This document shows positions 1 to 4,993 of a stretch of DNA of 8,177 nucleotides, piece by piece. Each line of letters begins with the position of its first letter. Position 1 is the stretch's first letter. Position numbers and translations under genes: made by a program. The notes under the pieces are model-generated. The model saw nothing but the letters and a program-made list of their open reading frames with translations, made no database searches and was not told the origin of the DNA. The DNA comes from Pseudomonadota bacterium (GTDB lineage Bacteria > Pseudomonadota > Alphaproteobacteria > Micropepsales > Micropepsaceae). The stretch covers positions 1-8,177 of the forward strand of contig JAKAVI010000129.1 in assembly GCA_021817355.1 (NCBI GenBank). The letters run 5' to 3'.

Positions 1-32
1 CTGCTGTCTTGGCGCAGAGCGCCTCGCTATAC

Positions 33-60
33 GATGTAACCGCAAGATAAGATGTAACCG
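33..60. repeat. Short direct repeat of gatgtaaccg
   Basis: The 10-mer gatgtaaccg occurs at 33-42 and again at 51-60, separated by 8 bases (caagataa). It lies in the non-coding stretch downstream of rpmJ, near the window edge. Repeated short motifs like this are found at the ends of some insertion sequences and at some regulator-binding sites. Nothing else visible here decides between these, so the function is unknown. Confidence 0.5.
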
Positions 61-110
61 AGAGTGGCCGCTGCCAGGCGCCGCACGCAGAGGCGCTGAG
101 CCGGTCCGGC

Positions 111-138
111 ACAAAGAGCCCTTGGGCCTGGGAGGCTC
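111..138 (-). terminator. Candidate rho-independent terminator after rpmJ
   Basis: Read on the minus strand just past the rpmJ stop, GAGCC (plus 134-138) can pair with GGCTC (plus 116-120), and a short TTTGT follows (plus 111-115). An inner GCCT/AGGC pair is also possible. The stem is only five base pairs and the T run is poor, so this is a weak candidate. Its position directly after the gene is the main support. Confidence 0.3.
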
Positions 139-142
139 GCCC

Positions 143-268
143 TCAGCCCTGCCGCGCCTTGAAGCGGGGATTCTTCTTGTTGATCACATAGGTCCGGCCG
201 CGACGACGGATGACGCGGCAGTCCTTGTCGCGTTTTTTGAGCGAGCGCAGCGAGTTCCGGATCTTCAT
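143..268 (-). CDS. rpmJ: 50S ribosomal protein L36 (bL36)
   Basis: This 41-residue, very basic protein begins [17 protein letters not shown] and ends NPRFKARQG, an unmistakable bL36 sequence. bL36 is the smallest protein of the large ribosomal subunit and contacts 23S rRNA. Only one cysteine (residue 17) is present, so this is the C-minus form without the four-ligand zinc ribbon of the C-plus form; this form is usual in alphaproteobacteria. The ATG is preceded by AAAGG about 7-8 bases upstream on the minus strand. The neighbouring minus-strand SnoaL-like gene ends 123 nt upstream, so separate transcription is likely. The reading frame is complete, with a TGA stop. Its small size makes it easy to miss in ORF calling. 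Confidence 0.97.
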   Translation of the reverse strand: MKIRNSLRSLKKRDKDCRVIRRRGRTYVINKKNPRFKARQG

Positions 269-353
269 GACACGCCTTTGGCAAAGCTGTTGTTAATGCA
301 TGAGGGACGCGCGATCGAAGGCTTCGACCGCGTGCGAAGGCGCGGAAACTAGT

Positions 354-368
354 CGAAGCGCTGCTTCG
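354..368 (-). terminator. Hairpin downstream of the SnoaL-like gene
   Basis: CGAAGC (354-359) and GCTTCG (363-368) form a perfect 6-bp stem with a 3-nt loop, 23 nt past the stop of the minus-strand SnoaL-like gene. On the minus strand it is followed by ACTAGTTTCC, which is not a real T tract. It may be a weak terminator or only a chance palindrome; another tight palindrome (tcgaag, g, cttcga) lies at 315-327. Confidence 0.25.
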
Positions 369-391
369 CTGTCAACGCCTGCGGCGATGCT

Positions 392-802
392 TTAACGCGA
401 GGCGGCCGCAAACTGGGCGGCGACATCGGCAGTGTCGTAAAAGGACCGGCTTTCCAATATCTTACCGTTCCGGACCCGCCAGCGCAGGGCAAAGTCACAT
501 TGCACATGCTGGGTTGGGCGGCCAATGAGCGTGGCGGCGACATCAAACCAGCCCCAGACGATCTCGTCACCGGCGAGGATTTCCTTGGGCTCAAAGCGGT
601 AGAAGTTGAGCTGGGTGGCGATCTTGGCTGTGACTTCGAGCAAACCTGCCCGCGAGAGATAGGTGCCGCCAAGGCCGAAGATCCCGGGCTGACGTGTGCC
701 CACATGCCAAGCCACCTGCTCGTCCACGGCCGCAACCAGACTCTGCAGATCAGAATTTTCAATGGCTTTCGCAAGCCTACGCATCAAGGCTTCTGGTGTC
801 AT
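392..802 (-). CDS. SnoaL-like / NTF2-fold family protein
   Basis: The 136-residue protein has the layout of a SnoaL or NTF2-like domain. An N-terminal helix (residues 1-30) includes the family-like pattern A-I-E-N-x-D-L-x-S-L. A pocket segment, WHVGTRQPGIFGLGG, lies near residues 32-46. A run of beta strands includes FALRWRVRNGKILESRSFYD near residues 104-123, and the last part, containing W-R-V-R-N-G-K-I, is typical of the fold. The family includes small cyclases, isomerases and many ketosteroid isomerase-like proteins of unknown substrate, so the reaction here is not known. The protein looks cytoplasmic, with no signal peptide or membrane segment. The ATG at 802 has a good ribosome-binding site (AAAGGAAG, about 5 bases upstream). 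It is divergent from the lytic transglycosylase gene; their 5' ends share about 120 nt. Confidence 0.85.
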   Translation of the reverse strand: MTPEALMRRLAKAIENSDLQSLVAAVDEQVAWHVGTRQPGIFGLGGTYLSRAGLLEVTAKIATQLNFYRFEPKEILAGDEIVWGWFDVAATLIGRPTQHVQCDFALRWRVRNGKILESRSFYDTADVAAQFAAASR

Positions 803-924
803 CTTGCTTCCTTTGCCGCCGTTGGGGCGGGACGTGGCGAAGGCCCAGACGGCGGCCTTATCGCTGCGCCCCCGGCAATTTGGTCACGGGCGCATTCACG
901 TCGTTGCCGTGCGTGTTAAAGTGT

Positions 925-2262
925 GTGCGTCGCCAAAGCAAATCGACCGTGAGATTTTTTTCCCTTTCGCTGGTTCAGCTTCTTTCATCCGGCTTGCGGC
1001 GCGGGCCGCTGTGGGCCTCCTTGGCAGCATTTCTGGCCGTGAGCGGCTGTGCCACCGCGCCCTCGAACCAGTCCGCGGCAGTGGCGCCGGTCTCCGCCGC
1101 CACATCCGCAGCGACGCCGGATCTGGCGAAGTTTGCAGCTTTTCTCGCCCGCTTCCGCAGCAAGGCGCTTGCCGCCGGCATTTCGCCCGCGGTCTTTGAT
1201 CGCTCGCTCGGCGCGGTGACACCGAACCCACAGATCTACGCCCTTGAGAACCGGCAACCGGAATTCGTACGGCCGATCTGGTCCTATCTCGATACTGCGG
1301 TCTCGCCCCTGCGCATTGCCGAGGGCCGCAGCGAGCTTGCCTCCCATGGCGCGATGCTCGAGCAGCTTGAGGGGCGTTTTGGTGTGCCCAAGCAGATTCT
1401 TGTCGCCATCTGGGGCATGGAAACCGATTATGGCGCAGACCTCGGCCAGTATGACATGTTCCAAGCGCTTTCCACTCTTGCCTTTGACGGTAGGCGGGCT
1501 CGGTTCGGCGAGCGCGAACTTTTGGCCGCGCTGCGCATGGAGCAAGAAGAAGGCTACACGCCGTCCATGATGGTCTCGTCCTGGGCCGGTGCCTTTGGCC
1601 AAACCCAGTTCATGCCCACGACCTTTCTGGCCCATGCGGTCTCGGCCGAGCCTGACGGCCATATTGACCTCTGGCACTCACCGGCCGATGCCCTGGCCTC
1701 GACCGCGAACCTGCTTGTAGCCTATGGCTGGACGGCCGACGCGCCCGTGCTGCGGGAAGTTCAGTTGCCCTCCGGCTTTCCTTATGGCGAGGCGGAACTT
1801 TCCAATCCGCAGCCGACGGCCTACTGGCAGGGACTGGGGGTAAGAACGGCTACCGGAGGGGATCTGCCCGAAGCTCCCAACGCCGCCATCTTCCTGCCTG
1901 CCGGTGCTGAGGGGCCGGCGTTCCTGACCTACCCCAATTTCAAGGTGCTGCTCGCCTATAATCACGCCACCGCCTATGCCCTGGGGGTGAGCTTGCTCGC
2001 CCAGCAGATCATGGGTGGGCCCCCGGTTCTGCGCAGCTGGCCGCGCGATGAGGCTCCGCTTGACCACGCCGATGCCGTGACGCTGCAAAGCGATCTCAAG
2101 CTGCTCGGCTATCACCCCGGCCCCGTTGACGGCCTCATCGGTCCTGATGTGCGCGCGGCGCTGCGGGCCTATCAGCGTCAGGAGGGTCTCATTGCCGACG
2201 GCTTTGCCACACACCAGCTGCTCTTGCGCATTGAAGCGGACGCCCACGCCAGAAGCGGCTGA
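925..2262 (+). CDS. Lytic murein transglycosylase, MltB family, lipoprotein
   Basis: This enzyme cleaves the MurNAc-GlcNAc bond of peptidoglycan to give 1,6-anhydro-muropeptides. Counting from GTG 925 (445 residues), a hydrophobic signal ends in the lipobox LAVSGC, with the lipidated cysteine at 42, so it should sit on a periplasmic membrane face. A Ser/Ala/Thr-rich linker follows, then the SLT_2 catalytic domain (about 70-360). This contains W-G-M-E-T-D-Y-G, with the probable catalytic Glu at 166, and G-A-F-G-Q-T-Q-F-M-P. A C-terminal PG_binding_1 domain (about 383-437) contains LGYHPGPVDGLIG. The start is uncertain. There is no ATG in a sensible place: one at 694 would run antisense through the SnoaL-like gene. 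GTG 925 and GTG 949 both leave a plausible signal peptide, and neither has a strong Shine-Dalgarno. No clear terminator follows. Confidence 0.9.
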   Translation: MRRQSKSTVRFFSLSLVQLLSSGLRRGPLWASLAAFLAVSGCATAPSNQSAAVAPVSAATSAATPDLAKFAAFLARFRSKALAAGISPAVFDRSLGAVTPNPQIYALENRQPEFVRPIWSYLDTAVSPLRIAEGRSELASHGAMLEQLEGRFGVPKQILVAIWGMETDYGADLGQYDMFQALSTLAFDGRRARFGERELLAALRMEQEEGYTPSMMVSSWAGAFGQTQFMPTTFLAHAVSAEPDGHIDLWHSPADALASTANLLVAYGWTADAPVLREVQLPSGFPYGEAELSNPQPTAYWQGLGVRTATGGDLPEAPNAAIFLPAGAEGPAFLTYPNFKVLLAYNHATAYALGVSLLAQQIMGGPPVLRSWPRDEAPLDHADAVTLQSDLKLLGYHPGPVDGLIGPDVRAALRAYQRQEGLIADGFATHQLLLRIEADAHARSG

Positions 2263-2508
2263 GCCGGGGCGGCGCAAATTCCCAACATCCGCGTCGCCTT
2301 GCCAAATGGGTGCGTGTGCAGCTTGCGACAACGCCTCAGCATGTTGGCGGCGGTCAGCAAAATGAGCGATGCGCACGGCGCTCGCTCGCGCCCCCACCTC
2401 CGAACCAAATCTTCCACCCTCTGCCTGCGGCCCTGCAGGCGGGTCCTGATGGGCGGGGAGGACATGCTGGCCGGAAGAAGGGGCGCGGGCTGAAGGGCTC
2501 CGGGCCTG

Positions 2509-2766
2509 CTAGGGCTGGCTTGCCGGCAGGGTGGCGGCGCTTTCGCCGCCCGGGTGTGCGGAACTTCGCAGCCAGGGTACCAGCCAGGCTTCCGCCCGTC
2601 CGGCCATTTTCTGCATTCTTTGTGCCCCGAAGAGATGGGGCGTCAGGGACCCCTGTGGACCCGGCATCAGCTGCGGGCCGCGCGCATCCAGATCAAGCAC
2701 GGAGGCCAAAATCAGCCCCAGCACAATGAACGCCGTGCCAACAATGATCACGTAGCGTCGCCACAT
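2509..2766 (-). CDS. Small single-pass membrane protein, unknown function
   Basis: The 85-residue protein begins MWRRYVIIVGTAFIVLGL, and residues 6-24 form one strongly hydrophobic helix behind Arg3-Arg4. The topology suggests either an inner-membrane anchor or an uncleaved signal. The rest (about 30-85) is soluble, rich in Pro, Gly and Ala, with no motif I recognise. Support for a real gene is the ATG at 2766 with a strong GGGAGAAGG ribosome-binding site ending about 3 nt before it, plus the textbook membrane segment. It is convergent with the transglycosylase gene (246 nt away). Its upstream side abuts the insertion-sequence remnant, so its original promoter may have been displaced. I do not recognise a family. 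Confidence 0.55.
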   Translation of the reverse strand: MWRRYVIIVGTAFIVLGLILASVLDLDARGPQLMPGPQGSLTPHLFGAQRMQKMAGRAEAWLVPWLRSSAHPGGESAATLPASQP

Positions 2767-2793
2767 GCCCTTCTCCCGCCTGCCCCGGCAACT

Positions 2794-3153
2794 TTAGAGC
2801 CCTGTGTCGGTCACGGCAATCACGCAGGGCCACCTCTTGGCATATTCAGCTGCGTTCCGTTGGGGGGCATTGGCCCGTCCGCGAACGGTGGAGGAGGGCT
2901 CCATGGTTCTGGCGCAAGCGAAGGCTTGATGCACCCGTGAGGCTCTGCACCAGTTTAGAGATTCCATCCCGGGTGAAACGTTCACGAGAATACGTACGTG
3001 GTCCGCTCCGCCATCCATCGCGACGGCTTCAGCGCCAAAATCGGCGCACATCGGCGTGAAGATGGTGCGGGCGTCGTCGCGCACAATTTTGGTGAACATG
3101 CGCCGGCCGTGTAGGGTCACGAAGATCCGGTTGCCTGAGGTTGCTTTCCTGCC
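2794..3153 (-). pseudogene. tnpA: tnpA remnant, IS200-like Y1 transposase
   Basis: The minus-strand frame, open from an in-frame TGA at 3154-3156 to the stop at 2794, reads R-I-F-V-T-L-H-G-R-R-M-F-T-K and then DDARTIF, CADFGAEAV and ADHVRILVNVSP. These match the conserved order of IS200-type Y1 transposases (FVTKYRR, then CADFEAELV, then DHVHLLVNYPP). The HUH metal motif is broken: the second His of H-x-H is Arg. The last part, PSSTVRGRANAPQRNAAEY, aligns without gaps to the family C-terminal segment PSYFAASCGGAPISIIRQY, so the nucleophilic Tyr position is kept. About 15 residues between these blocks are missing, and the N-terminal strand is truncated. It should be inactive. A GTG at 3120 could open a 108-residue frame, but that lies inside the domain. 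Confidence 0.8.
2799..2830. repeat. Imperfect palindrome near the left end of the IS remnant
   Basis: GCCCTGTGT (2799-2807) and ACGCAGGGC (2822-2830) are inverted repeats matching at 8 of 9 positions, around a 14-nt loop. The palindrome overlaps the last codons of the tnpA relic and lies just upstream of the small membrane protein gene. It may be a left-end hairpin relic of the IS, or a chance structure. Confidence 0.3.
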
Positions 3154-3164
3154 TCAGAGGGCAA
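3131..3164. repeat. Inverted repeat between tnpA and tnpB relics
   Basis: CTGAGG (3135-3140) pairs with CCTCAG (3152-3157). The stem can extend, past a 3-nt bulge, with TTGC (3131-3134) and GCAA (3161-3164). It sits in the short region between the two divergent relic genes, where their promoters and start signals would have been. No function can be assigned from sequence. Confidence 0.35.
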
Positions 3165-3179
3165 TGTTATGTTTTTCTC

Positions 3180-3520
3180 ATGACCGAACACAAAGCTGTA
3201 CTGGTCCGCCTCTGTCCGAGGCCTGAACCGTCAGCACAGATAAGACAGATCACTGGCGTGTGCCGGCTCGTCTATAACCTCGCACCCAAGCCGCGCCGTA
3301 ACTGGTATCGCCCCGAACGAACGTTCAGTTTTGCCAGCCGATGCCGCGGGGTGACACTGTTGCGGGCCGAGGTGGAGTGGCCAAAGGCACTGTCTGTCCA
3401 CACCCTGGCGGACTGCAAGCTGGCGGATCGCGGCGCCAGACTGACGGAGGTGCCTGCCGCTTGCACCAGCCAGCCCGATGAAGCAGGAACCAGCCGCAGG
3501 GCCGCATGTTGGGTCTCACC
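3180..3520 (+). pseudogene. tnpB: tnpB remnant with large internal deletion
   Basis: From ATG 3180 the frame reads MTEHKAVLVRL, then AQIRQITGVCRLVYNLA, RRNWYR and TFSFASRCRGVTLLRAEVEW. This is the N-terminal region of a TnpB protein, the RNA-guided nuclease of IS200/IS605 elements and ancestor of Cas12. Recognisable homology stops near VHTL (about residue 70). After a short unrelated stretch, the frame shows DEAGTSRRAA, which resembles the C-terminal tails of many alphaproteobacterial TnpB proteins. The whole catalytic core (RuvC motifs and zinc ribbon, roughly 300 residues) is gone, so no nuclease can be made. No stop follows at the expected place: the frame stays open through the right end and into the methyltransferase region to 3758. 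The 3' limit given here is approximate. Confidence 0.78.
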
Positions 3521-3525
3521 GCAAC

Positions 3526-3554
3526 CTCCACCCGTCAGGGTGGAGAGGAAGTCA
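3526..3554 (+). repeat. IS605-type right-end hairpin
   Basis: CTCCACCC (3526-3533), loop GTCA (3534-3537) and GGGTGGAG (3538-3545) form a perfect 8-bp stem-loop, followed by AGGAAGTCA to 3554. A hairpin followed by a short purine-rich stretch ending in TCA(A) is typical of right ends in this family, where TnpA binds the structure as single-stranded DNA. In such elements the same region is also the 3' part of the TnpB guide RNA scaffold. The exact cleavage point cannot be fixed from this sequence. Confidence 0.7.
3544..3551 (+). promoter_or_regulatory. Ribosome-binding site of the methyltransferase, inside the IS right end
   Basis: AGAGGAAG ends 8 nt before ATG 3560 and is the only good Shine-Dalgarno near the methyltransferase start. 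It overlaps the 3' arm of the IS hairpin (3538-3545), so part of it could be masked when the hairpin forms. It decides the choice of ATG 3560 over the in-frame ATG 3506, which lies inside the IS end and lacks a ribosome-binding site. Confidence 0.6.
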
Positions 3555-3559
3555 GTGCC

Positions 3560-4285
3560 ATGCCGAAGCCATCCTCGTCGTCCCCGATTGACACCCAGCG
3601 TGATTATTACGAGCAGACCGCCGCAGCCTACGATGCGCGGCATGTCGGGGCCGCGGACGAGCACGGCAAGGCACTTGTTGCGTTCATGGCACTGGCTGAA
3701 TTGGCCGGACCTGTGGCAAGCGTGCTGGATGTTGGGGCCGGGACCGGCCGGGCCGTGAAGATTCTCAAAGACAGGTGGCATGCTGCCACCATCCTTGGGG
3801 TTGAACCGGTTGCCGCCCTTCGGAATGAGGCCATCAGGAACGGCCTTTCCTGTCATGAGATCGTGGAAGGAGATGCGCTGTTGCTGGAATTTGCCGATGA
3901 GTCATTTGATTACGTGATCGCCACCGGGGTTCTTCATCACATACAAGACCCCGGCCGCGCCGTGCGCGAAATGGTTCGCGTGGCGCGCAAGGGCGTGATG
4001 ATTTCGGATTCGAACAATTTGGGGCAGGGAAACCCCGCCGCCCGTCTGGGAAAATTTCTGGTCAAGACGGCGGGATTGTGGAGGGCCCTGATCTGGCTCC
4101 AGACCAGAGGCCGGATGCATAAATTCAGCGAGGGCGACGGCATCTATTTCAGCTACTGTGCATTTGACGCCATCAAAAACCTGCGACCGAAATTTCCCGT
4201 CATTCATGTCCTCAACACCCAGCCATATGCCGGGTTCAATCCCTATCGTGGCGCGCCTCACGTGATGATTTTCGCCAAACGCTAA
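3560..4285 (+). CDS. Class I SAM-dependent methyltransferase
   Basis: The 241-residue protein has the Rossmann fold of class I methyltransferases (Methyltransf_11/25 type). Motif I, VLDVGAGTG, is at residues 55-63. An acidic residue at the end of strand 2 (GVEP, Glu82) should bind the ribose hydroxyls. EGDALLLEF, with Asp105, fits the adenine-contact strand. Motif IV-like FDYVIATGVLHHI and the following DPGRAVREMVRVARKG complete the core. The N-terminus DYYEQTAAAYDARH is the usual lead-in helix. The C-terminal part (about 150-241) is less typical and probably forms the acceptor-substrate site; the substrate is unknown. The protein appears cytoplasmic. The gene starts directly after the right end of a decayed IS and stands alone, with the next gene 246 nt downstream. 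What transcribes it is unclear. Confidence 0.88.
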   Translation: MPKPSSSSPIDTQRDYYEQTAAAYDARHVGAADEHGKALVAFMALAELAGPVASVLDVGAGTGRAVKILKDRWHAATILGVEPVAALRNEAIRNGLSCHEIVEGDALLLEFADESFDYVIATGVLHHIQDPGRAVREMVRVARKGVMISDSNNLGQGNPAARLGKFLVKTAGLWRALIWLQTRGRMHKFSEGDGIYFSYCAFDAIKNLRPKFPVIHVLNTQPYAGFNPYRGAPHVMIFAKR

Positions 4286-4438
4286 AATATCCCTGTTGCG
4301 GGAGGGTTTGTGCCATCCACGGTCTGCGGCTTGGGGAAGGAAGACAAGGCCTCCCAACCTTCGGCATGGCGCAGAGGTGGGCTAGAATCTGCGGCGTCCC
4401 TCGGGAAGGCCCGCAACCTTTCCGGTTCTGGCCGCATC

Positions 4439-4467
4439 TTGATATGCTGGTGCAGGGCCCTTAATGG
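4439..4467 (+). promoter_or_regulatory. Weak sigma70-like promoter candidate before the oxidoreductase operon
   Basis: TTGATA (4439-4444, five of six matches to the -35 consensus) is followed after 17 nt by TAATGG (4462-4467), a poor -10 match. The position, about 65 nt before the small-subunit ATG, is suitable. Alphaproteobacterial promoters are often degenerate, so this is only a suggestion. Confidence 0.22.
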
Positions 4468-4531
4468 CGACATGGTCGCGAGCTTGCAGCGCAGTGGGAC
4501 GATGGCGGCGCGCACAGGCAGGAGCAGATGC

Positions 4532-4993
4532 ATGGTCAAACTCACCGTCAATGGACAGGACCGCGTCTTTACCGGGTCCTTGGACATGCCCTTGCTTTGG
4601 TGGCTGCGTGACGAGATCGGTCTGACCGGCACCAAATTTGGCTGTGGGGCGGGACTTTGCGGGGCTTGCACGGTGCATCTGGATGGCGCTGCAGTCCGCT
4701 CCTGCCAGACCCCGATGGCGGCAGTTGAAGGCCGTAAGGTGACTACGATTGAGGGCCTGTCGGCGCGGGGGGATCATCCTCTGCAGGTGGCCTGGCGGAA
4801 GTTTGGCGTACCGCAATGTGGCTACTGCCAGAGCGGGCAGCTGATGCAGGCAGCCGCGTTGCTGCGCCAGACCCCGCATCCCAGTGAAGGGCAGATCCGC
4901 GCGACGATGGATGGCAATATCTGCCGCTGCGGGACCTATCCGCGCATCCTGGCGGCGATCCTGGAGGTCAGCAGGGCCGGAGCTCCGGCATGA
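4532..4993 (+). CDS. (2Fe-2S)-binding small subunit of a molybdenum hydroxylase
   Basis: The 153-residue protein is the electron-transfer subunit of a xanthine oxidase-family enzyme and resembles the isoquinoline 1-oxidoreductase alpha subunit (IorA). The N-terminal plant-ferredoxin-like domain carries cysteines 38, 43, 46 and 58 in the C-x4-C-G-x-C-x11-C pattern. The C-terminal helical domain carries cysteines 96, 99, 131 and 133 in QCGYC and ICRCG. All eight ligands for two [2Fe-2S] clusters are present. The start ATG 4532 has AGGAG 7 nt upstream; longer frames would lack a ribosome-binding site. There is no signal peptide of its own, so it would be exported folded together with its Tat-bearing partner. 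Its TGA overlaps the start of the large-subunit gene (ATGA), pointing to translational coupling. Confidence 0.95.
   Translation: MVKLTVNGQDRVFTGSLDMPLLWWLRDEIGLTGTKFGCGAGLCGACTVHLDGAAVRSCQTPMAAVEGRKVTTIEGLSARGDHPLQVAWRKFGVPQCGYCQSGQLMQAAALLRQTPHPSEGQIRATMDGNICRCGTYPRILAAILEVSRAGAPA

Larger units (their letters stand above)
2794..3554. mobile_element. Decayed IS200/IS605-family insertion sequence
   Basis: The segment has the divergent organisation of IS605/IS608-type elements: a Y1 transposase (tnpA) relic on the minus strand and a tnpB relic on the plus strand, with start regions facing each other about 50 nt apart. The right end keeps a perfect 8-bp hairpin followed by AGGAAGTCA, similar to right ends of this family. 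An intact element would be about 1.7-2 kb; this one is about 0.76 kb because both genes have internal deletions. The left boundary is only approximate: it lies beyond the tnpA stop, perhaps near an imperfect palindrome at 2799-2830. These elements make no target duplication, so no flanking repeat is expected. Neither gene could support transposition. Confidence 0.82.

Noticed and set aside
694..924. N-terminal extension of the transglycosylase from ATG 694
   Set aside because: It would overlap the divergent SnoaL-like gene by more than 100 nt, and the added residues look like antisense translation with no homology I recognise. The lipoprotein signal needs a start near 925-949.
985..2397. Long minus-strand frames (985-1677 and 1678-2397)
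   Set aside because: They are shadows of the transglycosylase gene, whose domains and catalytic motifs are clear on the plus strand.
2423..2440. GCCTGC / GCAGGC hairpin as terminator of the transglycosylase gene
   Set aside because: It is about 160 nt past the stop, has a 6-bp stem, and is not followed by T residues.
2263..2508. Possible gene or tRNA in the gap after the transglycosylase
   Set aside because: Frames here are short and low in complexity, with no ribosome-binding site matched to a plausible protein. No tRNA T-loop or cloverleaf could be assembled.
2533..2550. 7-bp GC hairpin (GGCGGCG / CGCCGCC) as a terminator
   Set aside because: It lies inside the coding region of the small membrane protein and has no T tract on either strand.
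3506..3559. Upstream ATG 3506 as the methyltransferase start
   Set aside because: It lies inside the IS right end, has no ribosome-binding site, and adds residues encoded by the hairpin. ATG 3560 has a good site.
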